From CAZJRQ01 sp964548535 (GTDB taxonomy: Bacteria; Bacillota; Clostridia; Oscillospirales; Ruminococcaceae), in assembly GCA_964548535.1 (NCBI GenBank), contig CAZJRQ010000012.1, positions 1-58,862 on the forward strand: a stretch of 58,862 bases of DNA. The letters are read 5' to 3'. This document shows, piece after piece, positions 16,770 to 25,770 of the stretch; position 1 is the stretch's first letter; the number at the start of each line of letters is the position of its first letter. The notes beneath the pieces were generated by a model. That model did not search any database, was not told the origin of the DNA, and saw only the letters and a list, made by a program, of their open reading frames with translations. The position numbers and the translations under genes were made by a program.

Positions 16770-18737
16770 ATGGATAAATTTAAACTTGTGTCTGATTATA
16801 AATTAGCAGGTGACCAGCCACAGGCTGTTGACAAACTTGTAAGCGGTATAGATAATGGACTGAAAGAGCAGACTTTGCTTGGTGTTACAGGTTCTGGCAA
16901 GACTTTTACAATGGCAAATGTTATTGAAAAAGTCAATCGTCCAACACTTGTTTTAGCGCATAATAAAATTTTGGCAGCTCAGCTTTGTTCAGAATTTAAG
17001 GAGTTCTTTCCTGACAATGCTGTCGAGTATTTTGTATCGTACTATGATTATTATCAGCCTGAGGCTTATGTTCCAAGTAAGGACGTTTATATTGAAAAGG
17101 ACTCGTCAATAAATGAGGAGATTGATAAACTTCGTCACTCGGCTACAACCGCTATTGCTGAAAGGCGTGATGTAATTATTGTTGCATCAGTTTCTTGCAT
17201 TTACTCTTTGGGTGACCCAGAAGAATATAGGTCTATGACAGTTTCTGTTCGTAAAGGAATGGAAAAATCTCGTGAGCAGTTGGTAGCTGAACTTGTTGGA
17301 ATTCAGTATGAGCGTAATGATATTAGTTTTGTGAGAAATAAATTCAGAGTGCGTGGAGATGTAGTAGAAATCTTTCCGGCAAGTTATACAGATACAGCAA
17401 TTCGAGTAGAATTTTTTGGCGATGAAATTGAGCGTATTGCTGAAATAAATGTTATAACTGGTGAAGTCGAGGGCTTTTTAAATCATGCGGCAATATTCCC
17501 AGCTACTCACTATATTGTAGGTCGTCAAAAGACGCTTGATGCTATTGAAGAATTGCGTGAAGAGCTTGATGAGCGTATAAAATATTTTAAAGATAATGAC
17601 ATGTTAATTGAAGCACAGCGAATTGCTCAGCGTACAAATTATGATATTGAAATGCTTGAGGAAATCGGATTTTGTTCTGGAATTGAGAACTATTCAAGAG
17701 TGCTTTCGCGCCGTCCAAAGGGTTCAATTCCTTATACTTTGCTTGACCACATGCCTGATGATTTTCTGCTAATGGTTGATGAGTCGCACGTTTCTCTGCC
17801 ACAGGTTAGAGGAATGTATGCGGGTGACAGAGCGAGAAAAACAACTCTTATCGATTACGGTTTTAGACTGCCGTCGGCGTTGGACAATCGTCCGCTTATG
17901 TTTGATGAGTTTTATGACCATATTAATCAAGCGGTGTTTGTTTCGGCTACTCCTGGTCCGCTTGAGAAAGAAAAATCAAAGCAGATTGTTGAACAGCTTA
18001 TTCGTCCTACAGGTCTTCTTGATCCCGAAATTCAGGTTCGTCCGACTGAGGGGCAAATTGAAGATTTGCTTTCTGAAATAAATATTAGGATTGAGCGAAA
18101 AGAGCGTGTTTTGATTACAACGCTAACTAAAAAAATGGCAGAGGATTTAACAGCATATCTAAAGAATTTTGACATTGCCGTAAGATATATGCATCATGAT
18201 ATTGATACAATTGAGCGTATGGAGATTATTCGTGATTTGCGACTTGGTGAGTTTGATGTGCTTATCGGAATAAATCTTTTGCGTGAAGGACTTGACTTGC
18301 CTGAAGTGTCGCTAGTTACGATTTTGGATGCTGATAAGGAAGGCTTCCTGCGTTCTGAAAGTTCGCTTATTCAGACTATTGGACGTGCTGCTCGAAATTC
18401 TGAAGGTAAAGTTATCATGTATGCTGATCATGTTACACGTTCTATGGAGCTTGCGCTGACGGAAACTGAAAGACGTCGTAAGCTGCAAATGGAATTTAAT
18501 GAGGAGCATGGAATTACTCCAAAAACAATCAAGAAAGAAATTCGTGATGTTATCGAAATTTCATCTAAGGAAGAGGTTGAGAGTTCGACTAAAAAGTCAA
18601 TTAAGCTTACAAAGAGAGAGCGGCAGGTTCTTGTTGATAAGCTGACTAAGCAGATGAAAGAAGCTGCGAAGATGTTAGAATTTGAACACGCTGCATTCTT
18701 GCGTGATAAGATAGAAGAGCTAAAGGGAGCAAAGTAG
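16770..18737 (+). CDS. uvrB: Excinuclease ABC subunit B
   Basis: 655 aa, full length. Helicase-like damage-verification subunit of nucleotide excision repair. Walker A is in LGVTGSGKTF; the beta-hairpin region is YYDYYQPEAYVPSKD; ALDNRPLMFDEF, VFVSATPG and GINLLREGLDLPEVSLV (helicase motif region) and QTIGRAARN follow. The C-terminal UVR motif, MKEAAKMLEFEHAAFLRDKI, would bind UvrC. GGAGG sits 11 nt before the ATG. The stop is 1 nt from the next start; uvrA is two genes downstream in the same operon. Confidence 0.98.
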   Translation: MDKFKLVSDYKLAGDQPQAVDKLVSGIDNGLKEQTLLGVTGSGKTFTMANVIEKVNRPTLVLAHNKILAAQLCSEFKEFFPDNAVEYFVSYYDYYQPEAYVPSKDVYIEKDSSINEEIDKLRHSATTAIAERRDVIIVASVSCIYSLGDPEEYRSMTVSVRKGMEKSREQLVAELVGIQYERNDISFVRNKFRVRGDVVEIFPASYTDTAIRVEFFGDEIERIAEINVITGEVEGFLNHAAIFPATHYIVGRQKTLDAIEELREELDERIKYFKDNDMLIEAQRIAQRTNYDIEMLEEIGFCSGIENYSRVLSRRPKGSIPYTLLDHMPDDFLLMVDESHVSLPQVRGMYAGDRARKTTLIDYGFRLPSALDNRPLMFDEFYDHINQAVFVSATPGPLEKEKSKQIVEQLIRPTGLLDPEIQVRPTEGQIEDLLSEINIRIERKERVLITTLTKKMAEDLTAYLKNFDIAVRYMHHDIDTIERMEIIRDLRLGEFDVLIGINLLREGLDLPEVSLVTILDADKEGFLRSESSLIQTIGRAARNSEGKVIMYADHVTRSMELALTETERRRKLQMEFNEEHGITPKTIKKEIRDVIEISSKEEVESSTKKSIKLTKRERQVLVDKLTKQMKEAAKMLEFEHAAFLRDKIEELKGAK

Positions 18738-18738
18738 C

Positions 18739-19194
18739 ATGAGTACTGAATTTGAGAAAAGGCTAAACAAGCTTTGGGAAGATGTTGGAGATAATAAAAT
18801 TATGGTGCTGGCAACATCAAGCCACAAACGAGTTTCGGCGCGTCCGATGAGTGTTGTTATGTTTGATGACAAATTTTATTTTCAGACAGATAAAGAATAT
18901 TTGAAGTACGACCAAATTAAGAAAAACAGTAATGTTGCACTTTCTTTTGAGAATGTATCTGTTGAGGGTGAGTGCAGAGAACTTGGCAACCCTTTAAAGG
19001 ATGAGAAGTTTTGTGAGCTTTATGAAAATAGCTTTGAACATTCATTTAAAGCATATACTCATTTGCCTACAGAGGTGTTGTTTGAGGTTGAGCCTAAGCT
19101 GATAAAGTTGTGGATTTATGAGAACGGCGTACCTTTTTTAGAAAAATTAGATTTTGAAAACAAGGAATATGAGAAAATTCGTCAAGGCGAATAA
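18739..19194 (+). CDS. Pyridoxamine 5'-phosphate oxidase-like flavin-binding protein
   Basis: 151 aa. Split-barrel PNPOx-like fold: MVLATSSHKRVSARPMSVVMFDDKFYFQTDKEYLKYDQIKKNSNVALSFE follows the family pattern of an N-terminal beta-strand pair, a conserved RPM and the flavin or substrate strand. Members bind FMN, F420 or haem, and the cofactor is not evident here. It sits 1 nt after uvrB and 32 nt before uvrA, so it is cotranscribed with repair genes, although a role in repair is not shown. Confidence 0.82.
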   Translation: MSTEFEKRLNKLWEDVGDNKIMVLATSSHKRVSARPMSVVMFDDKFYFQTDKEYLKYDQIKKNSNVALSFENVSVEGECRELGNPLKDEKFCELYENSFEHSFKAYTHLPTEVLFEVEPKLIKLWIYENGVPFLEKLDFENKEYEKIRQGE

Positions 19195-19226
19195 GATGTG
19201 TAGAATTAGTTTGAAATGAGGTTTTT

Positions 19227-22061
19227 ATGCAAAGTAACGAGATTGTTATAAAGGGTGCTAGAGAGCATAATTTAAAAAATGTAGATGTGACAATTCCGCG
19301 TGACAAGTTGGTAGTGCTTACTGGTTTGTCGGGCTCTGGTAAGTCGTCACTTGCATTTGATACGATTTTTGCAGACGGTCAGCGAAGATATATGGAGTCA
19401 CTTTCGTCATACGCAAGACAGTTTTTAGGACAGATGGAAAAGCCGGACGTTGACACAATAACAGGGCTTTCTCCGGCAATTTCTATAGACCAAAAAACTA
19501 CATCAAAAAATCCGCGTTCAACAGTTGGAACAGTAACTGAGATTTATGATTATCTTAGACTTTTGTATGCGCGAATTGGTGTTCCGCACTGTCCTGTCTG
19601 TGGTAAAGAAATTCGTCAGCAGACTGTAGACCAAATTGTTGACAAGGTATTGGAACTACCAGAGGGTACAAAAATTCAGTTGCTTGCCCCAATTGTTCGT
19701 GGCCGTAAGGGCGAGTATGTTAAGGAGCTTGAGCAGGCTAGAAAATCAGGCTATGTTCGTGTAAGAATTGACAGCATAACTTATGATTTGTCTGAAACTA
19801 TTAAGATTGAAAAGAACAAGAAACATACTATTGAAATCGTTGTTGACCGCTTGGTAATAAAGACTGACATTAAGTCAAGACTTACTGACAGTATTGAGAT
19901 TGTGTCATCGCTAACTGGCGGACTTATTGGCGTTGACGTAATTGACGGCGAGCAGATGCTGTTTTCACAGAGCTATGCTTGTCCTGAACATGGAGTTTCG
20001 ATTGAAGAGCTGACTCCGAGAATGTTTTCGTTTAATAATCCATTCGGTGCTTGTGAGAAATGTACTGGTCTTGGCGTGTTCAAAAAAATTGATCCAAAGC
20101 TTATTATTCCAAATCCAAATCTTTCAATTTTGCAGGGTGCAATTAAGGCGAGTGGCTGGAATAGTCTTGATAAAACTTCCATTGCGATGATGTACTACAC
20201 AGCGATTTCCGAAACTTATGATATTCCGCTTGATGTACCAGTTAAGGACCTTGATCCTGATGCGTTGAATATTTTTCTTTACGGAACACAAGGGCAAAAG
20301 CTTAATCTTTCTCGTAAGACTGAGTACTACAAATCAGAATTTCAATCGGAGTTTGAGGGTGTAATAAATAATCTTGAAAGACGACACAGCGAGTGCTCTA
20401 GCGATTATTCAAAGGCTGATATTGAAACTGTTATGACCGACGAAAAATGTCCTTCCTGTAAGGGCGAACGTTTGAAAAAAGAGAGTCTTTCAGTTACTGT
20501 TGGAGGTCTGAATATTAGTCAGCTTACTCAATTATCTGTTACTGAATCTCTTGAGTTCTTTGACAAGCTTGAGCTTACACAACGTGAAAGCTTGATTGGT
20601 GAGAGAATTATAAAGGAAATTCGTGAGCGACTTGGTTTCTTGAATAGTGTAGGTCTTGATTATCTGACACTTGCACGAGCAAGCGGAACTTTGTCAGGTG
20701 GTGAAAGTCAGAGAATTCGACTTGCTACTCAAATTGGTTCGTCACTTATGGGTGTACTTTATATTCTTGATGAGCCGTCTATCGGACTGCACCAGCGCGA
20801 TAATGATAAGCTGATTGCAACTCTGAAACGTCTTAGAGATTTAGGCAATACGCTGATTGTTGTTGAGCATGATGAAGATACAATGTATAATGCGGATTAT
20901 ATAGTCGACGTAGGTCCTGGAGCAGGTATTCACGGCGGTGAAATTGTCTGTGCTGGTACTGTGGATGAAATTAAGGCGTGTGAGGGTTCAGTTACTGGTC
21001 AGTATTTGAGCGGTAGAAAGAGCATTCCTATTCCAGAAACTCGAAGAAAAGGTAACGGTAATTTCTTGACAATTAAGGGAGCTAAGCAAAATAATCTTAA
21101 AAATGTCAACGCGAAAATTCCGCTTGGAACGTTAACTTGCGTTACTGGAGTTTCTGGCAGTGGTAAGTCATCACTTGTAAATGAAATTATTTATAAGGAA
21201 CTTGCAAATCAGCTTAATCACTCAAAAGTGCGTTCGGGTGATTTTAGAGAAATGCTTGGCATTGAAAATCTTGACAAGGTGATAAATATTGACCAGTCGC
21301 CGATTGGACGTACTCCACGTTCAAATCCAGCGACCTACACAGGAGTTTTTACAGATATTCGTGAGCTTTTTGCACAGACTAATGATGCTAAAATGCGTGG
21401 ATATGCAGCTGGACGATTTTCGTTCAACGTTCGCGGCGGACGTTGTGAGGCTTGCGAGGGTGATGGAATTTTAAAGATCGAAATGCACTTTTTGCCTGAT
21501 GTTTATGTGCCTTGTGAGGTATGCAAAGGCAAAAGATATAATCGTGAAACGCTTGAGATTAAGTATAAGGGCAAGTCAATTTATGACGTGCTTGAGATGA
21601 CTGTTGAAGAGGGCGTGCAGTTCTTTGAGAACATTCCTAAGATAAAAAGAAAGCTTGAAACTCTTTATGAGGTTGGTTTGGGATATGTTAAAATTGGGCA
21701 GCCTGCTACCACTCTTTCTGGTGGTGAGGCACAGCGCGTTAAGCTGGCAACTGAGCTTTCAAAGCGTTCAACAGGTAAGACAATTTATATCTTGGACGAG
21801 CCGACAACTGGACTTCATACAGCTGATGTTCATAAGTTGATTGAGGTGCTTCAAAAGCTTTGTGACGGTGGAAATACCATGCTTGTAATTGAACATAATT
21901 TGGATGTTATTAAAGTTGCTGACCATATAATCGACTTAGGTCCAGAAGGCGGTAATAGAGGCGGAGAAATTCTTGCAACTGGTACTCCAGAGGATATTGC
22001 AGCTTGTGAAAAATCTTACACCGGATATTATTTGAAGAAAATGCTGGACAGCAATGAATAA
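19227..22061 (+). CDS. uvrA: Excinuclease ABC subunit A
   Basis: 944 aa, normal length. Damage-sensing ATPase of nucleotide excision repair. Two ABC modules: the first with Walker A GLSGSGKSSLAFDT (about residue 32) and signature LSGGESQRIRLATQIG; the second with GVSGSGKSSLVNE (about 640) and LSGGEAQRVKLATELS. Zinc modules are visible: CPVCGKEIR, CPSCKGERL, and CEACEGDGILKIEMHFLPD followed by CEVCKGKRYN. GAGG is 5 nt before the ATG. Third gene of the uvrB operon, closed by a strong terminator. Confidence 0.98.
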   Translation: MQSNEIVIKGAREHNLKNVDVTIPRDKLVVLTGLSGSGKSSLAFDTIFADGQRRYMESLSSYARQFLGQMEKPDVDTITGLSPAISIDQKTTSKNPRSTVGTVTEIYDYLRLLYARIGVPHCPVCGKEIRQQTVDQIVDKVLELPEGTKIQLLAPIVRGRKGEYVKELEQARKSGYVRVRIDSITYDLSETIKIEKNKKHTIEIVVDRLVIKTDIKSRLTDSIEIVSSLTGGLIGVDVIDGEQMLFSQSYACPEHGVSIEELTPRMFSFNNPFGACEKCTGLGVFKKIDPKLIIPNPNLSILQGAIKASGWNSLDKTSIAMMYYTAISETYDIPLDVPVKDLDPDALNIFLYGTQGQKLNLSRKTEYYKSEFQSEFEGVINNLERRHSECSSDYSKADIETVMTDEKCPSCKGERLKKESLSVTVGGLNISQLTQLSVTESLEFFDKLELTQRESLIGERIIKEIRERLGFLNSVGLDYLTLARASGTLSGGESQRIRLATQIGSSLMGVLYILDEPSIGLHQRDNDKLIATLKRLRDLGNTLIVVEHDEDTMYNADYIVDVGPGAGIHGGEIVCAGTVDEIKACEGSVTGQYLSGRKSIPIPETRRKGNGNFLTIKGAKQNNLKNVNAKIPLGTLTCVTGVSGSGKSSLVNEIIYKELANQLNHSKVRSGDFREMLGIENLDKVINIDQSPIGRTPRSNPATYTGVFTDIRELFAQTNDAKMRGYAAGRFSFNVRGGRCEACEGDGILKIEMHFLPDVYVPCEVCKGKRYNRETLEIKYKGKSIYDVLEMTVEEGVQFFENIPKIKRKLETLYEVGLGYVKIGQPATTLSGGEAQRVKLATELSKRSTGKTIYILDEPTTGLHTADVHKLIEVLQKLCDGGNTMLVIEHNLDVIKVADHIIDLGPEGGNRGGEILATGTPEDIAACEKSYTGYYLKKMLDSNE

Positions 22062-22070
22062 TCATTTAAA

Positions 22071-22116
22071 ACACCTTTTGGCTCAGATTTTATTCTGTGT
22101 CAAAAGGTGTTTTTGT
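22071..22116 (+). terminator. Terminator of the uvrB-uvrA operon
   Basis: ACACCTTTTG (22071-22080) pairs with CAAAAGGTGT (22101-22110) in a perfect 10-bp stem followed by TTTTTGTC. Confidence 0.9.
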
Positions 22117-22117
22117 C

Positions 22118-22146
22118 TTGCAATTATGGTGAATTCGTGATATAAT
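22118..22146 (+). promoter_or_regulatory. Sigma-A promoter of the dnaD-like/dnaI-like operon
   Basis: TTGCAA (22118-22123), 17-nt spacer, TATAAT (22141-22146), 32 nt before the ATG. The -35 begins immediately after the T-tract of the uvrA terminator. Confidence 0.82.
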
Positions 22147-22178
22147 AAAGAACAAGTAAAATATAAAGGGTTGTAAGA

Positions 22179-23255
22179 ATGATTTATCGAATTGATTGTG
22201 ACCGCTGGGGAAGATTTTTCTCTGTTCCTTGCAGCGTTGTTGATGAGTATATAAAGCTTAGTGACGGTGAGTTTGTTAAGATTTTGCTGTGCATTTTAAG
22301 CAGCAATTCCTGCGTTGTGGATACTGGTGCTTTGGCTGTGCAGGCTGGTGTATCGAGTCAAATTGCTGAAGATGCTGTTGTTTATTGGGCAGGACTTGGT
22401 GTAATTTCCGCTGCTAATGAGAATGGCACTGAGATTAAAAAGATGCCGGAGAAACCAGTGGTTTCCGCATCTGTAGTTGTTAATAGTGAACCGAAGTCTA
22501 AACCGGTTAAAGAGAATCCTGTGTCGAGCATCGAGGCAATTAATCCGGCTAAGAGTTCGCAAGCTAACAAAACGTCGGTAAAATATACGCCGAGAGAGCT
22601 TAGCGAAATTGCTGAGAAAAATGAAGAAATAAAAATGCTTGTCAATGATATTCAGAAAATTCTTTGTAGAACTATAAACATGACTGAAATGGCTGGGATA
22701 ATTAATTTGTATGAGTACTATGGTTTTTCTGCAGCATCAATTTTGATGATTTCTGAGTATTGCTATCAGCTTGGAAAAGATAGATTTGCGTACATAGAAA
22801 CAGTGGCTAAAAATTGGTTTGAACGTGGAATTGTAGATTATCTTGATGTTGAAAATGAAATTATCAAGCAATCTGAGGAACGTTCTTTCCAAAACAAGGC
22901 GGCTAAAGTTTTGGGGATTGAGGGCAAGCTTACTAAAAAACAAATTGAATTTATTGATAAGTGGCGTCAAATGGGATATACACTTGAGATGATTGAGATT
23001 GCATATGAAAAGTGCATGAATAATAAAAATAAGCTATCGTTGAGTTATGTGGACGGAATTTTCAAAAACTGGTCGGGCAAGAGTATAATTACTCCTGAAC
23101 AGGTAGCTGCTGAAGATGCAAAATTCTTGAACTCTTCAAGTTCTAAAAAGAAGTTTAATCCTAAGACAGAAAATAAGAATACATCTTATGATTTATCCGA
23201 CTGGGAACAATTGGCGATGAATAATGATCCTAATAGGAGAAGGGGGAATAATTAG
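22179..23255 (+). CDS. DnaD-domain replication initiation protein
   Basis: 358 aa. An N-terminal winged-helix-like part (about 1-90: FFSVPCSVVDEYIKLSDGEFVKILL...LAVQAGVSSQIAEDAV) and a low-complexity linker (95-135) come before two DnaB/DnaD helical blocks: IQKILCRTINMTEMAGIINLYEYYGFSAASILMISEYC (about 153-190) and KKQIEFIDKWRQMGYTLEMIEIAYEKC (about 255-285). These proteins help load the replicative helicase at origins and stalled forks. It overlaps the downstream ATPase by 1 bp (TAGTG), as expected for a helicase-loading pair. Confidence 0.88.
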   Translation: MIYRIDCDRWGRFFSVPCSVVDEYIKLSDGEFVKILLCILSSNSCVVDTGALAVQAGVSSQIAEDAVVYWAGLGVISAANENGTEIKKMPEKPVVSASVVVNSEPKSKPVKENPVSSIEAINPAKSSQANKTSVKYTPRELSEIAEKNEEIKMLVNDIQKILCRTINMTEMAGIINLYEYYGFSAASILMISEYCYQLGKDRFAYIETVAKNWFERGIVDYLDVENEIIKQSEERSFQNKAAKVLGIEGKLTKKQIEFIDKWRQMGYTLEMIEIAYEKCMNNKNKLSLSYVDGIFKNWSGKSIITPEQVAAEDAKFLNSSSSKKKFNPKTENKNTSYDLSDWEQLAMNNDPNRRRGNN

Positions 23256-24235
23256 TGAAGTATACTCAATATGCTTTTGAGCGTGCTGAAAAGCAATTAA
23301 GTCAAAGCAGAAAAAATGCAGAGTTTGAGTTTCAGCGCCGAGTGAATGAAATTGGTAATATTGCTCCGGAAATAGCTGTTTTGCAACGTTCGTTGTCTAA
23401 TACTGGTGTTGAATTAATGCGTATGGTTATGGAATCAGGCGAGGATACCGCACAGCTGGTTAGACAGGCGAGAGATAAGAATTTGCTTACTCAAAAGACA
23501 ATTGGAGATTTGCTCGAGGCAGTTAAGGGTGATAGAGAGTATCTTGATGTACCGTATAGCTGTAAGGCTTGCAATGACACAGGTTATGTTAATGGAATAA
23601 GGTGTGAGTGTATGACTTTGCTTTTGAAAAAGTATACTTCCGAAGAAATTAACAAAAGATGCCCAATACAACTGCATGATTTTAGTGAGTTTAGGCTTGA
23701 ATTTTATGATATTAATAGCGATCTCGGATTTTCACCTAGAGAAAAAATGGGACAGAATTTTAATTTTTGCAGGAATTATGCTAATAACTTTTCATTGAAT
23801 TCTGAGTCCTTGTTTTTCTTTGGCAAGACTGGACTGGGCAAGACGTTTTTGTCGTCATGTATAGCAAAAAAAACACTTCAAGATGGGTTTAACGTTGCTT
23901 TTGGTTCGCTGTTAGATTTTCTTCGATCAATTGAAAATGAGCATTTCGGCAGAGCAGTTGGTGACACTCTTGATGTTTTGATTAATTCCGATTTGCTTAT
24001 TTTGGATGATTTAGGTTCTGAATTCCAAACAGCTTTTACTGAATCAACTTTGTATGATATAATAAACAGTCGAATTAATCTCAACAAGCCGACAATTATA
24101 TCTACAAATCTTTCAGCAGGTGAGTTGAACGATAGATATAATGAACGAATTGTGTCTAGAATTACTGGCTGTTATACTCCAATACCGTTTTTGGGGAGAG
24201 ATATTAGACATGTAAAAAGAAAGTTTGAATACTAA
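23255..24235 (+). CDS. DnaI/DnaC-like helicase loader AAA+ ATPase
   Basis: 326 aa, GTG start overlapping the upstream stop, preceded by AGGAGAAGGGGG. N-terminal helical part (1-90), then a Cys cluster CKACNDTGYVNGIRCEC (about 110-126) resembling the zinc-binding segment of DnaI, then an AAA+ module: Walker A FGKTGLGKTFLS (about 190), Walker B LLILDDLGSE, sensor STNLSAGELNDRY, and an arginine at ERIVSRI. It likely loads DnaB-type helicase together with the DnaD protein upstream. A terminator follows at once. Confidence 0.9.
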   Translation: MKYTQYAFERAEKQLSQSRKNAEFEFQRRVNEIGNIAPEIAVLQRSLSNTGVELMRMVMESGEDTAQLVRQARDKNLLTQKTIGDLLEAVKGDREYLDVPYSCKACNDTGYVNGIRCECMTLLLKKYTSEEINKRCPIQLHDFSEFRLEFYDINSDLGFSPREKMGQNFNFCRNYANNFSLNSESLFFFGKTGLGKTFLSSCIAKKTLQDGFNVAFGSLLDFLRSIENEHFGRAVGDTLDVLINSDLLILDDLGSEFQTAFTESTLYDIINSRINLNKPTIISTNLSAGELNDRYNERIVSRITGCYTPIPFLGRDIRHVKRKFEY

Positions 24236-24277
24236 AAAAACACCGCTGTTTCGTATTTAATTGCGTCAGCGGTGTTT
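24236..24277 (+). terminator. Terminator of the dnaD-dnaI-like operon
   Basis: AAACACCGCTG pairs with CAGCGGTGTTT around 24238-24277, an 11-bp stem with an 18-nt loop; the downstream T-run is short (TTTATC). Confidence 0.8.
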
Positions 24278-24286
24278 ATCGTTGAT

Positions 24287-24315
24287 TTGACAAATGTGAA
24301 AAAATCTGATATAAT
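24287..24315 (+). promoter_or_regulatory. Sigma-A promoter of prmA
   Basis: Perfect TTGACA (24287-24292), 17-nt spacer, perfect TATAAT (24310-24315), 10 nt downstream of the preceding terminator. Confidence 0.88.
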
Positions 24316-24348
24316 ATATTATATTATTTTGTGAAAGGTTTTGAATTA

Positions 24349-25317
24349 ATGAACTGGATTGAGATAGATATCTATACAACAACTGCTGGTGTTGAGCCGT
24401 TGACAGGGTCGCTTTTAGGGCTTGGTGTAAATGGTTTTGTTATTAAAGATTCAGCTGATTTTGAAGCTTTTCTTGAAGATAAGACTATGAATTGGGACTA
24501 TATTGATGATGATTTAATGGGTCTTAAGGATTGTGAAACTACAGTTACTGTATATCTGCCTGAAAACGCACAGGGTGTTGAAAATCTTGAGGCTATTAAG
24601 ACTGAGCTTAAGCGTTTAAAAGAACTTGACTCTGAAAACGAATTTGGCAAGCTTGAGTATGTGCTGAAAAATGTCAATGAGGAAGATTGGGCTAATAACT
24701 GGAAACAGTATTTTAAGCCTTTGTGCATTGGTGAAAAGCTACTTGTCAAGCCGTCATGGGAAGAGGTTTCGGCTGACGAAAAGCGTAAGATATTGGAGAT
24801 TGATCCAGCGTCTAGCTTTGGAACAGGTCAGCATAACACAACTCAGCTTTGTCTTGAACTAATTGAAAATCATCTTTCAGATAATGATAAAATGCTCGAC
24901 TTAGGATGTGGCAGCGGAATTCTTTCAATTGGCGGAATTTTGCTTGGTGCTAAATCTGCTTATGCTATTGATATTGATGAAAATTCGGTGAAAATCGCTG
25001 CAGAAAATGCACAGAAAAACAATATTTCTGATAATATATATACTGCTGAATGCGGTAATATTATTGATGATGATACTTTGGTTGAGCGTGTTGGTACTGG
25101 TTACGATTTGGTTTGTGCTAATATTGTTGCGGATGTTTTGGTTGCAATGAGTCCGCGTTTTAAAGGGTTTTTGAAAAATGACGGAACTTTGATTATCTCT
25201 GGTATTATTGATAATCGCAAGGACGAGGTTATTGACGTTGTAAAGTCTAAAGGCTTTGAACTTTTGGAAGTTCGCGAGAAAGAAGATTGGGTTGCGGCGG
25301 CATTTAAACTGTCATGA
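24349..25317 (+). CDS. prmA: Ribosomal protein L11 methyltransferase
   Basis: 322 aa from the ATG at 24349 (GAAAGG upstream, which excludes the in-frame start 18 nt earlier). SAM-dependent trimethylation of L11. NEEDWANNWKQYFKPLCIGEKLLVKPSWE and DPASSFGTGQHNTTQLCLELIE are PrmA hallmarks. The SAM loop is MLDLGCGSGILSIGG, and the catalytic segment is VCANIVADVL. The N-terminal substrate-recognition domain (about 1-95) is acidic. Followed after 34 nt by the small PII-like gene. Confidence 0.95.
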   Translation: MNWIEIDIYTTTAGVEPLTGSLLGLGVNGFVIKDSADFEAFLEDKTMNWDYIDDDLMGLKDCETTVTVYLPENAQGVENLEAIKTELKRLKELDSENEFGKLEYVLKNVNEEDWANNWKQYFKPLCIGEKLLVKPSWEEVSADEKRKILEIDPASSFGTGQHNTTQLCLELIENHLSDNDKMLDLGCGSGILSIGGILLGAKSAYAIDIDENSVKIAAENAQKNNISDNIYTAECGNIIDDDTLVERVGTGYDLVCANIVADVLVAMSPRFKGFLKNDGTLIISGIIDNRKDEVIDVVKSKGFELLEVREKEDWVAAAFKLS

Positions 25318-25351
25318 TTTTAGGTTTATATATAAAGAGAGGAGAAATAAA

Positions 25352-25690
25352 ATGCAGGTATTATTTCTAATTATCAAAAAAGTAGAGCTTGTAGACGACA
25401 TAATGAAAGCTCTGGCAAACGCGAATATTAGCGGTGCAACTGTTATGGACAGTGAGGGTATGGCTAAGTCAATTTCAGGAATGGACAATCTTCCTACAAT
25501 TAAATTCTTAAAGGACATTTTGAATGGCGAGTCTTCTGCCAATAAGGGTAAAACTCTTTTTGTAGTTGTGCATGACGAGCAGATTGAAGATGCAAAACAA
25601 GCTATTATGAGTGTTACTGGCGATTTATCCCAGCCAAACACTGGTGTTATGTTTGGTGTTCCTGTTTCATTTGCTTTGGGATTCAAATAA
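25352..25690 (+). CDS. Small PII-like protein
   Basis: 112 aa, start fixed by AGAGAGGAG and the ATG at 25352. The pattern resembles the PII/CutA ferredoxin-like fold: a first strand VLFLIIKKVELVDDIMKAL, then a helix and ISGATVMDSEGMAKSI, a short region where PII proteins have the T-loop, a second beta-alpha unit TLFVVVHDEQIEDAKQAIMSV, and a C-terminal GVMFGVPVSFALGF strand like the FVLPVEE end of PII. The T-loop and its uridylylated Tyr region are not conserved. Ligand unknown; cotranscribed with prmA and followed by a terminator. Confidence 0.65.
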   Translation: MQVLFLIIKKVELVDDIMKALANANISGATVMDSEGMAKSISGMDNLPTIKFLKDILNGESSANKGKTLFVVVHDEQIEDAKQAIMSVTGDLSQPNTGVMFGVPVSFALGFK

Positions 25691-25716
25691 GTACTTAATG
25701 TTTTTATAAACATAAT

Positions 25717-25760
25717 AAAAATGCAGGCTTTTCCTTTTGGAATTGCCTGCATTTTGTTTT
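25717..25760. terminator. Bidirectional terminator between the PII-like gene and spoIVA
   Basis: AAAATGCAGGC pairs with GCCTGCATTTT (ending about 25755), an 11-bp stem with T-rich sequence on both sides; serves the plus-strand prmA unit and the convergent spoIVA unit. Confidence 0.88.
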
Positions 25761-25770
25761 ATATTTTTTT

